This document shows, one piece after another, positions 9,646 to 20,165 of a stretch of DNA of 42,523 nt. A program made the position numbers and the translations under genes. The stretch spans positions 991,382 to 1,033,904 of the forward strand of contig NW_003314280.1 in the NCBI RefSeq assembly GCF_000143415.4, read 5' to 3'. Under the pieces are notes generated by a model. The model made no database searches. It saw nothing but the letters and a program-made list of their open reading frames with translations, and was not told the DNA's origin. This DNA comes from Selaginella moellendorffii. Lineage: Eukaryota; Streptophyta; Lycopodiopsida; Selaginellales; Selaginellaceae. Within the stretch, counting starts at the first letter, position 1; each line of letters begins with the position of its first letter.

Positions 9646-11870
9646 CTATACTTGCTCCACCTTTTTCAAAACCTTCCCATTTTCCTCGGGCACGTCGTTC
9701 CAGCGCTTGTACCTATACCACCTTGCCACCACCATGTAGACTCCGAGATTGACGGTCAGGATCCCCGCCAGCATCCAGTAGAACAAATCCAGCCGTCCGC
9801 GGTTGATGTTATCGGGCACCCAGTTGGTCCTGGCGTGCACGGCGCTCACCATCGCGGTGCTACAATAGTTACCACCGCCAATCACCATCCAAAACACCGC
9901 CGTGGCCATGCTTCGCATGCTCTCGGGCGACTGATCGTAGAAGAACTCGATCTGGCCGATGGAGAGGAAGAGCTCCGTCACCCCAATGAGCACGTACTGC
10001 GGGAGCAGCCAGAAGATCGAGATGGGGATGGTCCGGTCGGGGGAGTCGAGCAGCCCCGCGGCGGCGGCGGCGCTGCGCCGCTTCACCTCGGTGGCGGCGG
10101 CGGCCACCATGACGAGGATGGAGACGACGAGGCCGATGGCGATCCTCTGGAGGGAGGTGAGGCCGCGGGGGTGGCCCGTGATCCGGCGCAGCACTGGGAT
10201 CCCCAGCTTGTCGTAGACCGGGATGAGGACGAGCAGCGCGAGAGTGGTGAATGCCGTCATCGATCCGGGCGGGATCTCGAAGGAGCTGGAGGCGACGAGG
10301 CGGCGGTCCATTGTCCGGCCCTGCTGGACCCAGAAGGTGCCCTGCTGCGCCCACGCCGTGTAGACGAGCACGCCCGTGCATAGGACGGGTAGCAGCCGGA
10401 GCAGCAGCTTGAGCTCCTCCACGCTGTGGACGCTGCTCACCTTCCAGGGGTTCACATCGCTGCCGCTGCGCCGCTGGTCATCGTCTGTTACGATCGCAGC
10501 TTTGTCCAGGAATCTGGCAGAGCGCAGGATATGGAAATGTGAATCTCTCAAGAACCCTAATCTTGGAAAACCCTAAAAGCGAAGGGGAGAGACACCTAAA
10601 AACAGAGGTACGGGTAATATCACCTGAATTGATCCGTGTGGAGCAGCCGCGTGGGCGAGTGGAGCTTGTCCTTGGCCCCAAACAGCTCCATCGGATCGTT
10701 CGGCAGCTCTAGCTTGCGCTTCTTCACGGCGGCGGCCATGACCTGGAAGAGCCTGGTGATGGGGCTGCCGGTGGGGCGGGCGATCCGGTAGATGGGCGTG
10801 CCGGCCACGAAGCTGATGACGGACAGCGCCATGAGCACGGCGGGGAGGCCGAATCCGACGGCCCAGCCGACGTTGTCTTGGATCCACACGAACACGGTGG
10901 AGGTGATGAGCGTGGCGAGCTGGAGTGTGAAGTAGTACCAGTTGAAGAAGTGGAGGATCTGGGTGCGCTGCTTGGGATCCTCCTCGTTGAATTGGTCCGC
11001 CCCAAATGCAACGACGCATGGCCGAATCCCGCCCGAGCCCGCGGCCTGCAAAACGAAGGAGAGGTACAGGAATCCCAGCTGACCCACTGTCGAGCGCTCG
11101 CACAGCGATGATTTCGCCGCGCATTGGTCGGGTCTCAGGCTGGGAACCAGGGCTTGGATCGTGAGAACGAAGGATCCCTGCCAAGCCACCAGGCAAATCA
11201 GTGCTCCACAGTTGAGATTGATCCTTTCTAGGCTTCTAGTATCTGATTCTCTTGTTCTTTCTCTGGTTTTCTTCTCTTCTTCTTTGACTTATCCTCGATC
11301 TTACAATGATTATATCTAATCGATCATTCCCCTCGTAGAATCTACAGGAGAAGGCTCTATCTATCCAAACTTTTGGCTAGATGGAGGGATGGATGGTTTC
11401 TTACCAGTGTGAAGAGGATAGAGCCCAAGAGCACCACCCAGTAGCGACCAACATACGCATCAGCGATGATGGCACCGACAAAGGGTGTGAAGGCTGCGGT
11501 CCCGCTGAAAGTGGTGAGGGTGTTGGACGCATCGGCCGGCTTGAAATGGAGCTGCTGGACGAGGTATGTCACCAGATTCACTTGCAGTCCAATGACTCCC
11601 AGCTTCTCAGTCGCCTCGTTCCCTGCAAGTCAAGCAGCAAAGCGACATGACGATCTTCTAGATCCTTGCAGAATTCTCGAGGGAGAGAGTTATACCAAAG
11701 ATGAAAGGACTTGTCTTCCAGCCTCCTTTCACGATTCGGCGGCCTCGCCAAGTCGTGCTCCACTCAGGATCCTCGGCTCGCTGGGCTCCCTCGGGTCCTG
11801 CCTCGAGATTCATGCTGGATTTGTGTAACTCGACAGCGTGCTCCTCCTGCCAAAACAAGACACGGCCCAT
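9646..11870 (-). CDS. NPF (NRT1/PTR) family transporter, complete, four exons
   Basis: Exons 11870-11696, 11622-11405, 11177-10624 and 10513-9646, all with GT-AG introns and matching phases, give about 604 residues, normal for the family. Exon 1 ends GGWKTSPFIFG. Exon 2 starts NEATEK, the TM1 ExxE(K/R) proton-coupling motif, then NLVTYL and GAIIADAYVGRYW. Exon 3 holds LQAAGSGGIRPCVVAFGADQF and FNWYYFTLQLATL. Exon 4 opens FLDKAAIV and carries EFFYDQSPESMRSM. NPF proteins are plasma- or vacuolar-membrane proton symporters for nitrate, peptides, hormones or glucosides; the substrate cannot be read from sequence. GC-rich with an Ala tract in the central loop. The start is the first in-frame ATG; one 20 codons further in is also possible. 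Confidence 0.9.
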
Positions 11871-12557
11871 GCATCACAAAAACGATCCGGAATCAAAGCC
11901 AGGTTTTGCGAAAAGGTATCCAATCACTCAACCGACCATGTATGGAGATGGCGATTCTTTTCGTGTAGCGCGGAGAGATCAAACACGAAGAAGAACAAGT
12001 TTGAGATGCATTTTATAACCATGATCCACATCAATGACGGGCCTGCAAAGATAGGATCCGACCGCTCTTGTCTCGTCCGCAAGACTTCTTCCATCGAAAG
12101 AAACATGTCTACGAAATTTGCTTTCGGGGAGCCCGTGGATATACAAAGGGACAAAAGGTTGACGGGCTGGCTGAAGACACCAAATTGAAGCAAACTACAC
12201 AACAGCATGATCTTTGCTCAGAATCACGACCGCTTTTCCACTGCCACTGATTGGCACTGAGAGTTTTTCAATTGTAAAAGTTGTTCAGTGCTTGCTGAAA
12301 GATCTTGACAAGCATTACGTTAAATCCCTGATGCGATAACGAAAGAACTTAGATATGTTCATTTTTTTGCCAGAAAATAAACATTCAAACTAATCATTGA
12401 AGTTAATTAGTTGATTCCTGACGATCCAAGTCCAATTTGGCGCCATTGATTGTCTTAAGCAAAGAAGTTCTCTAGAAAACAGTTTCCAGGTTTCTAGGAA
12501 AGTCCAGGTGGTCCCGAAAAATACGTCTTTATTATTATCTGATGCAATGGGCACTTC
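11871..12557. other. no gene recognised (upstream region of the NPF gene)
   Basis: Short overlapping frames on both strands, none with a recognisable domain. The part next to 11870 should hold the promoter of the minus-strand NPF gene, but I see no convincing TATA box. Confidence 0.4.
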
Positions 12558-12953
12558 ATGGAGGGCATTGGCAACGCAGTGTGGACGGGCGCGCTGCTCG
12601 TGTTGCTAGCACTGGTTGCGAAGCTATGGCGATCGATCGTCACCAGGTTCTGGCTGGAGCCAAGATCGCTCGACGCAAGGATTCAAAGCCAGGGTATCCA
12701 GGGGCCGCCAAGGACTTTCATCGCAGGCAACATGCTCCAGGTGATGACGATGAGAGACACTGGCAAGGAGCGGGACATGGAAGGACGACGTTGTGAAGCA
12801 TGTGTTGCTGGATTACCACCAGTGGTAATATGGTAACTTCTCCTCGTAAATTCCTGTACTCTGGACGATTTCTTCGCAGGAAAGAGGTATTGCTAATGGT
12901 GGGCGACGGAGCCCAGGATCAAGGTCACGGAGCCCGAGCTCATCAGAGAAGTT
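12558..12953 (+). pseudogene. cytochrome P450 (CYP72 clan) 5' fragment
   Basis: From ATG 12558 the frame encodes a membrane anchor (GALLVLLALVAKLW) and the clan's RFWLEPRSLDARIQSQGIQG with the proline-rich GPP hinge and AGNMLQVM. A one-base shift near 12785 moves the continuation to the next frame (DDVVKHVLLDYHQW). A short GT-AG intron follows, then exon 2 (about 12881-12953) reading KRYC, a stop, then WWATEPRIKVTEPELIREVL. Homology ends at about 12953, where PPR-relic sequence begins. The heme-binding half is missing. Confidence 0.75.
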
Positions 12954-12959
12954 CTATGC

Positions 12960-14510
12960 CGGAGAGCGATACAATGTCATGGAATGTGATATGCCCGGCG
13001 GCGGAGGAGGCCAAAGCTCTATACGAGAGAATACCCGAGAAAGACCTCGTCTCGTCCACCTCGATGCTCCAATCTCTCGCCCACGAGCATCGAGTTCCAG
13101 GCTACCACATCGAGCTCCGGCATGCGCAGAAAGAACTTCCACGCGTATCCACACGCTCCAAGCAAGAACGTCGTGCTGGATCATCCCTTCAAACATCTCT
13201 CGTGCTTCTACCTTTCTCGAGGCGAGGATGAAAGCTTGTAGCATTGAGTTGGAGCTGGCTAGATTATGCTTGGGCACTGCGTCGAAGATCTCCTTGGCTT
13301 GCTCAAGATTTCCCCCTGTGAGCATACGAAACCACCATTTGCTCAAACAGCTCCCTCGATTCCTCCAAGAGCCCCATCTCCGAGCAAGCCCCATTCTCCG
13401 AGCAAGGAATCATGGCATTCCAAACAACGATGCTTCGCCGTGGCATTGTGGTGAGATATGCCTGGCCTTGTGGATTTGCCCGGTCTGGTAGCGATCATCA
13501 TGGTGTAGGAGGCCTCGTCGTGATCAGGCATGAAATTCCGGAAGAATGCCACTGCCTCTTCGATCCTGCGATGTAAAACGTACCCTTTTGGAGCATCGAA
13601 TTCCATTCTGCGCATTGCTTGCAATTGCCAGATTCATACGCCTGGTTCAAAATCGTCCATGCGACGGCATTGTGCTCAGCCATCACCGAATCGAAGATCC
13701 TTCGCGCGTCGGCCACAAACCTTGCCTGCGCTAGAGCATGAAGCGAGAGACGACATTCCATTCCGGAATCCCGTGCAGGAAGAGATCCATCGCGGCCGTC
13801 CGCGCGTATCCATCGATCATCACCGTCCACGTGGCGAGAGAAGAGCGTTTGCTGGAGCAGGCGGCCATGAAACTCTTCTCCGGCATTGGCATCGAAAATC
13901 TCTTAGTGCCCGTTTTGGGCATAGGCCTGGATCATCGCGTTCCATGTTACGGCATTCTTCCGAGGCATCCATTGGAAGATCCCTCGCGCCTCTCGCAACG
14001 CGCTCTGCCCCAATCCAGTGATCATCGTCGTCATTCTTGGTAGCTTCCTCGCGTCGGCGATTTGGCTGTGCTGGGCATACGTCGTGATCATCGAGTTCTC
14101 TTTCCTTGCATCGAGTCGAAGATCTGGCGAGCGGACTGGATGTCGCCATTCTGTGCGTATGCCGAGAGGAGGATGTCGCGAGAAAATAGATTGAGCTGCT
14201 TGATCTGATCGAAAACCAGGCGAGCTTCACGCAATCTCCCACACGTCCCATACATTTGTATGAGGAGATTCGCAAGAAAAGTGTTCTGCTTGCTGTGGCG
14301 GATCCGACTAGCCTGAGCTTGTCGGCCTCTGTTAAAAGCGTTGCTCTTGGTGGTCTTGCTGCTCTTGGCAGTCGAGAGGACCAAAAGCCGAGTAGATCTT
14401 CTTGTTGCTAAGTGGACGTCGAGCAAGTGTTGGTTCTTCTCGGCCTGCGCTTTGAAAATCTGGCCGTGTCTACTTTAGCAGTTCCCCAGGACTCCTGCTC
14501 CTCCTGCTTG
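12960..14510 (-). pseudogene. PPR gene relic, minus strand, multiple frameshifts
   Basis: PPR motifs appear in several frames in order from 14426 downward: FLANLLIQMYGTCGRLREAR, LSAYAQNGDIQSARQIFDSM, MITTYAQHSQIADAR, ARGIFQWMPRKNAVTWNAMI, ARRIFDSVMAEHNAVAWTIL, then GNLEQAKEIFDAVPKHN and REMFEGMIQHDVLAW. These are PLS-type repeats that in working genes bind organellar RNA. The frame changes at least five times in 1.5 kb and there are stops, so it is a pseudogene. It ends where the P450 fragment ends (12953). Plus-strand frames here are shadows. Confidence 0.8.
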
Positions 14511-15135
14511 ATGTTTCGCTGCATTTCCTACGCAACGACCATTTCACTGGACAATTCAGCTTGTGACGCTAGGAGGTTCGCGGCGGTTCTTCGATTTTGC
14601 AGCAGAACCAGGGATCTGCCGCGGGGAAAAGAGATTTACGGTCAGGCGACTGTGCAGCGAGCAGCTATCTCGCGAATTTGGCAATCCGGAGCCTGCAAGA
14701 AGCAAGAGAGATTTTCTATCGCATGGGCTCTGCGAGGAATCGCTTCTCTTGGGACAATATGATCGCTGCTTATGCCCAAAATGATGCAATGCCAGAAAAG
14801 AACTGAGTTTCATGGACGGCTATCCATGCCCAATGCGGGCATTTGCTAAAAGCAACCTAGTAGGGACATTTTCCCCTGGAATTCAATGATCCAAGCGTAC
14901 GGACAGAGAGGGCATCTCCAAAAATTTCGTGACATTTGTGAAAGAATGCTTGACCACGACATTGTGACGTGGCATTGTGTCTACACCTCATTCAAGCCGA
15001 CACACCATGCTGGAGGGAAATGAGATATCTTGAACGATCACAACCGTCACCCACATGCAAATCTGGCAGCTCCAGAATGTGAAGTCTGTCTTCGAAAGGG
15101 TGCCGGAATGGAATGTGTTATGGATGGATATGGAT
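14511..15135 (+). pseudogene. PPR gene relic, plus strand, head-to-head with the previous relic
   Basis: Starting near ATG 14511 the sequence reads RRFAAVLRFCSRTRDLPRGK, then after a frameshift SSYLANLAI, LQEAREIFYRM and NRFSWDNMIAAYAQND (to 14806). After further breaks come PWNSMIQAYGQRGHLQKF (about 14877-14930), ERMLDHDIVTWH and LQNVKSVFERVPEWNV (to about 15117). All are PPR helix pairs in correct order. The gene is cut at about 15130 by AT-rich repeats. It is too broken to code. Confidence 0.75.
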
Positions 15136-15358
15136 TAAATGGTAGAATAAATTAAAATATACTAAGAAGTGTTTAAGGAAGTTTTAATCTAAATGAATAA
15201 GAACCAATAGATAGTAGAATATCCTATAATATCAAAGCATATTTTAAGTATATTCACTGCCACCCACTCTTTTTATGAGAAAACCAAAAAAAATGCACTC
15301 TTATTTATAGACACTTTTTTTATATTTAAATCTCATTAGAAGTCATTTTTTGATTTGC
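15127..15358. repeat. AT-rich MITE-like repeats, copy 3
   Basis: Contains the third copy of the TATACTAAGAAGTGTTTA block and, at 15284-15358, the third copy of the roughly 80 bp unit, whose ends read AAACCAAAAAAA and TTTTTTGATTTGC, a terminal inverted repeat. Insertion here appears to have truncated the plus-strand PPR relic. Confidence 0.6.
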
Positions 15359-15736
15359 TTAAGCAAACCTGTAAAGGCACTGTAACCTGTATTGGATTAA
15401 TAAGTAAAAATTGGTATGCATTGCATGTAGCAATGTTTGGTTTGCTTATAAGTAGTGTTATTCTTACTTATTAGTTCATTTGATCAAATAAAATTTATAA
15501 TTATATAGTTTATCATAAGATTAATCTTATTGCATATCAACCATTAAAAGATAGAATAGAAAAGAATATACTAAAAAAGGTTTTAAAAAGTTTATAAATT
15601 ATAATCATGTTTATAAATTATAAATACAAGATTAATCTAAATGAATAACAACAATTAGATGGTAGAATATCCTAGAATATTTAAGCATATCCTAGGTATA
15701 TTCAATACTATCTCTAAAGGTTTGCTTAAGCAAACC
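15359..15736. mobile_element. MITE-like element with GCAAACC ends and TTAA flanks
   Basis: The left end at about 15363 reads GCAAACCTGTAAAGG and the right end (to about 15726) reads CTCTAAAGGTTTGC, an imperfect terminal inverted repeat, with TTAA on both sides. The right junction, together with the neighbouring repeat, forms an 18-base perfect palindrome at 15719-15736. About 365 bp, non-coding and AT-rich. TTAA flanks are typical of piggyBac-like non-autonomous elements; that link is inference. Confidence 0.5.
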
Positions 15737-15915
15737 AAAAATAACGGCATAACAATTTATTTTAATTGTTGAGATATGTAAAACTTGATTAAGCTTTTTG
15801 TTTCTCTAAATTTTTCCTCAAAACAAAGAGGTCTACTTTACACAGCTTGTCTATCACTAATTATATTGATTAATATTTAGGTTATAGAAGTGGAGACTGA
15901 AGCCATATTGAGGTG
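15737..15915. promoter_or_regulatory. region upstream of the M3 peptidase gene
   Basis: AT-rich leader between the MITE-like element and the start codon. From 15892 it is shared with the fragment at 7894, but upstream of that the two loci differ, so the duplicate probably lacks the native promoter. No convincing TATA box is visible. Confidence 0.35.
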
Positions 15916-18903
15916 ATGATGAATCCGCTTGTCTCCGTTGGCTGCCTCCCAGAGTTTAACAGGGTTGAAGCTCACCATGTTGTTCCAGGGGTCAAGCAAG
16001 TTGTCAAGGAACTGGTACGTGTAGATTTTATGATAAAAAATTGTCATTGTGGTGTTTATTTCTTCCTCCAGGAAAAGGATTTGCTTCAGCTGGAGTGCTT
16101 TGCTGCCTCAAGTTTTGGAGAGAATGGTGGCGATCTGTGGGAGGCGCTCGTCCATCCCTTCGAACGCATTCTTGATCACTTGACTGTGGTATGGGGGATT
16201 GTTTCGCATCTCAAGGATGTCAAGGATTCCGACGCTCTTCGACCTGCTGTGGACGAAGCACAAGTAACTTTACTTGTTCTTTCTCCTGAGTTTTAGGACT
16301 GTTGTGCAGCCCTTGAGAACGAACTTTTTGTTGAGATTAGGACAGAGCAAGGCTTTGTATCAGGCGTTTGAGAAGATCCGCAATGGTGCCTTGTTCGATA
16401 CACTGAACGAAGCTCAGCAACGAGTTGTAGAAGGTATGTGAGCGCTTCATTTGATCTCTTGTGGAGTTCTCTCTCTTTTGTTTACTTCAGGACGTTTGAA
16501 AGATGCCATACTAAATGGAGTGGCATTAGAACATGAGAAGAAAGTGCATTTTAATGAGATCCAACAGGTATATAGATGTGTTTGTTCTTGGCTAACATTT
16601 CAAAGTTTTGCAGGAGCTGGAGAAATTACTGAACAAATTCAGTGAAAATGTGCTGGACTCCACCAAGTTGTTTGGGAAGCTGGTGACTGATATTTCTGTT
16701 CTTGAAGGCTTGCCGGAAACGGCTCTTTCTCTTGCTGCACAAGCTGCAGTATCCAACGTAAGATCCTTAAGTTCGCTATTGATAATGCTTTGGTCATGTT
16801 GTATTTTTTGCAGGGATACGAAGGCGCCAATGCGAAGAGTGGACCGTGGCTGATAACTCTGGACAGTTCCATGTACTCGGCAGTGATGAAATTTGCGAGA
16901 AACCGTGACCTTCGCGAGGAAGTATATCGCGCAGACATCACAGTGGCCTCCGGAGAGAGTTTTGATAACTTCCCTGTAATTACAAGAATTCTCGAGCTTC
17001 GCCAGCAGAAAGCGGAATTGTTAGGATACGAAAACCACAGGTAATATTACCTATACATAGAGTCTAAAAAGTTCTTTTTAGTACAGGTGAGTATGCTTCA
17101 AAAGATGGCCACACTGGATTCTTGTCATGCACTTCTCGAAAAACTGCATAGTTGTTCACGAGATGCTGCTATTCGAGGTCTATGTTCTCTCTGCTATCAA
17201 AGCTTATTGCAAGTGTTTTCTTTTTCGTTGATCTTCGTTTTAGACATGCGGGAGCTTGAGGAATTTGTGAGAAGTGAAAACTCAGAAGAAGATGAGAATT
17301 TGTTCCACTGGGACATTCCATATTGGACGGAGCGCTTCAGGGAGGCCAAGCTTGACATGAATGATGTAAGTTTTCCTTCCAAGGCTTGGTCATATTTGCT
17401 CACTTTATTTTGGAATTCTGAGGAACTCAGGCCGTATTTCTCCATGCCTAATGTCATGGATGGCCTGTTCAGCCTTGCGAAGCGCTTGTTTGGCGTCCAC
17501 ATTGAAGAGTTGGAAGAAAATACACCAGTAAGCGTGCATGCCAAAACTATGATCCATCTATCTCAATCTGAATAACAGGTCTGGGACAAAGAAGTTAAGC
17601 TTTACAAGGTGGCCGAATGCGCCAGCGGAGAAAATCTGGGATACTTTTACCTGGACCCATTCTCGAGGCCGCACCAGAAGAGAAGTGGAAATTGGATGGG
17701 CGTAGTCTTTAACAGAAGCCATGCAGCTGTGCAAAAAGGTGGCGTTGTGCGATTGCCTGTCGCTCATATTGTCTGCAACCAGGCACCACCATTACCCGAT
17801 CAGCCAAGCTTGATGACGCAGTAGGCTTTTTTATATTCATGATCTTATGGGTAGCGCTGACAAGTTTGACGGAGCACTTATGATTGAAACTTTGCAGGTG
17901 ACAATGCTGTTTCATGAGTTCGGGCATGCTTTGCAGCACCTTTTGAGCAAACAGGACGAGGGTCTTGTGGCTGGATCCGAAGGAATAGAGTGGGATGCAG
18001 TCGAGATTCCCTCCCAGTTTATGAAGAACTGGTGCTATGACAGGTCTGATTCGATTGTAACAAACTAGTCTTCAACTAATCTCGTGATCGCAGGAACACT
18101 TTGATGAGCTTTGCAGTGCACTATAGAACTGGCCAAGAGCTCCCAGAGGCGCTATATACGAAACTCAAGTCGTCAAGAACGTTTTTCTCGGCTTCAAACG
18201 TTCTTTATCTGGTAAGCCGAATGAAGAAAAGTTTTCTTGGAATAATTTCTCGTTTTTGAATGCACACAGGTTTCCCGATCTCTGATTGATCTCAAGCTGC
18301 ATGCAAAGCTCGAAGCCGTGAATTCGAAAGAGATTTACAACTTGTGCAACAAGGTTGCAGGGGAGATATTGATACCCCCTTTGCCTGAAGACAAGTCCAT
18401 CTGCAAATTCCTCCACTTATTCGCCAGTATGTGTTTTGCCTCTATTTCTAATCTCTCCTGTATTTTTTCTCTTGTTGGTTGTCATTCTTGTAGCAACTGA
18501 GTATGCAGCTGGTTACTATAGCTACCTGGTAAGCTGGCCTCAGAAAACATCCTGACACTCAAAAAGAATCTTGGTATGATTCTGTGCAGTGGTCCGAGGT
18601 TCTGTCATCAGATGCTTTTGGAGCGTTTGAAGAAGCAGGCCTTGAAAATGAAACTGTGAGTGAAAACAATCAGGAGTGGGAAGCAATTGTTTCACTTTTG
18701 TATGTTTCACAGGCTGTTAAGGAGGCAGGAAAATTATTTAAGCAGACAATTCTTGAGCTTGGTGGAGGCAGAGCGCCTGCTAAAGTAAAACTTTTGATAA
18801 ATTTACACGAAACTCACGACGAGCTCTGCAGGTTTTTGAAGATTTCCGTGGAAGAGGCCCCAGCATAAATGCTCTTCTCAGGCATAGAGGTCTCGTGGTA
18901 TAA
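15916..18903 (+). CDS. M3 family zinc metallopeptidase (oligopeptidase A / thimet type)
   Basis: Seventeen exons, mostly with introns of 45-100 bp: 15916-16014, 16072-16263, 16310-16433, 16491-16567, 16614-16757, 16814-17040, about 17092-17177, 17244-17365, 17423-17527, 17579-17820, about 17855-18043, 18094-18211, 18270-18426, 18494-18528, 18590-18655, 18713-18784, 18832-18903. Total about 708 codons, normal for M3. It holds the zinc site HEFGHALQH, the third ligand in [13 protein letters not shown], and C-terminal [18 protein letters not shown] and [11 protein letters not shown]. Such enzymes finish degradation of short peptides, including cleaved transit peptides. The N-terminus starts at the catalytic fold, with no transit peptide, so the cytosolic form is likely. 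Two junctions (at 17041 and 17821) do not keep frame at the best-looking acceptors, so a mild defect is possible. Confidence 0.88.
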
Positions 18904-19555
18904 ATGTTGGTATATATATTGCTGCTTATCTAATAGCATAATCACTAAAAAAACCATGACTTCGAAAACAAAATGCTCGTGAGGAGCTAGCAATGGAGGA
19001 CGAGTCCGCGAGTAAACACTGGAATTTCACGGTACACTCCTGCTCCGATCTTAATAAGATGGTTACTCCGTGGACGCTGTGCAGAGAAAGCCCGATCGCA
19101 TCAGAGCCGAGGCCGCCGAGTACCGAAAGCTGCTACCTCTTCGCCTCAAGGAGCAGTGATAGCGGTGGGCGTCTCGTTCTCGGTCGCCTCCACTTGAATA
19201 CAGGCTAAAGTTCATGAAGAAGCTGGAGCCAGACTACGCGCGGACGTAAGCTTCGGGGGCGACTCTTTTCCTTGGGTGAGGACTTATGACAGAAGCAAAG
19301 TGAAGAGAAACGCTGCAGGAGCAAAAATTCTCGAGCGAGTGATATTGGCATGAAGACTTAGATGGAACAACCGATCAGAGAGAGCCGGATCGCTCATAAC
19401 AAACACACGAATTAGAGACAAGCTTGCGTGAGCTGGAGCTGCTATTAGACTAGGAGAACATATGAATTTTATTGAGTGTGGGGTCTCCTAGGGCGACCAA
19501 AACAACACAGACATCAGCAACGTAATGGAAGAAAGAAAAAAAGATTACCATTTGT
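18904..19555. other. no gene recognised
   Basis: Short plus-strand frames (18993-19208, and an Arg/Glu-rich stretch near 19079-19160) look weakly protein-like but have no start, splice or family match. Possibly the 3' flank of the peptidase plus relics. Confidence 0.35.
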
Positions 19556-19747
19556 TCAGGGCCCATACTTGTTGGTTACATTCGGGCCGCTGATGCTGGT
19601 TCCCGGCCCGCTTGGCCCTTCGGCTTTGGCATCGTGGCCTCCCTTGAGTGATGGCATTGGCATTGGCATGTCATCTCCATCACCCTGCCCAAAAGAGCTA
19701 GCCACTAGGAGGAGGGTAAAGACAACAAGAAACTTTGCAAGAGTCAT
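19556..19747 (-). CDS. small secreted peptide precursor, unassigned
   Basis: A 63-residue frame from a true ATG (19747). Residues 1-20 form a signal peptide (MTLAKFLVVFTLLLVASSFG, cut likely before QGDGDD). The mature part is short, hydrophilic and Pro/Gly/Ser-rich (DDMPMPMPSLKGG, then GPSGPGTSISGPNVTNKYGP) with no cysteine. A TATA box 44 bp upstream supports a real gene. The layout (signal peptide, variable region, conserved-looking C-terminal Pro/Gly motif) is that of plant peptide-hormone precursors, but the C-terminus does not fit CLE, CEP, IDA, PIP or RGF cleanly. Function unknown; a cell-wall or defence peptide is equally possible. Confidence 0.6.
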   Translation of the reverse strand: MTLAKFLVVFTLLLVASSFGQGDGDDMPMPMPSLKGGHDAKAEGPSGPGTSISGPNVTNKYGP

Positions 19748-19790
19748 TGAGAGTATTCGACGAGAGCAAGTTCGTGGTGGATTTGTGTTG

Positions 19791-19797
19791 TTTTATA
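19791..19797 (-). promoter_or_regulatory. TATA box of the secreted peptide gene
   Basis: On the minus strand GGCTATAAAACA sits 44-50 bp before the ATG at 19747, a good plant TATA context. It predicts transcription starting near 19760 and a very short 5' leader. Confidence 0.55.
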
Positions 19798-20067
19798 GCC
19801 AAGGATCGTACACCACCAATATGCATGAGCAAGCCATGCTCTTTCTTTCCTTCGTTGTTGGTGGAATAGTCGATTGAATTTAATCTAACACCCGTGGGAT
19901 AGCAATTTGTTTCCTGTAATTTGGATATGATTTTTTCCTTCTTCTCAGGAGCTAGAGTAAACTTGTAGGGCTTTCGACGAGAATGGCTCGAAGAGTAACT
20001 TTGCCAATGCAAGGTGAACCTTTTCTTTTTCTTTCTTCTTTGTCCAGCCTTTGATCGTGAAAAAAAA

Positions 20068-20165
20068 AAAGATTATAGAATGTTGCCTTTTACTAGGGAG
20101 TCCCGAGGCTTTGGATTTGTGACGATGGAGACGACGACAAATACCTCCATGATCTCTTCATGGAA
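20068..20165 (+). pseudogene. Tra2/SR45a-like RRM fragment
   Basis: The frame reads FTRESRGFGFVTMET, the RNP1 motif and flanks (TRESRGFGFV) of the RNA-recognition motif in Transformer-2-like SR splicing factors. Homology fades after METTTN, where the frame continues into unrelated residues. RNP2, the rest of the RRM and the RS tail are absent. An RS-rich exon of the same kind of protein lies on the other strand at 29975-30160. I read this as a dispersed exon relic. Confidence 0.5.

Noticed and set aside
9652-10383. Plus-strand ORFs over the NPF gene and similar antisense ORFs in GC-rich exons
   Set aside because: They lie antisense to clear transporter exons and are GC-rich shadows.
19556-19747. 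CLE peptide identity for the secreted peptide
   Set aside because: It has SGPN but lacks the Arg start, second Pro and His of the CLE motif, so I left it unassigned.
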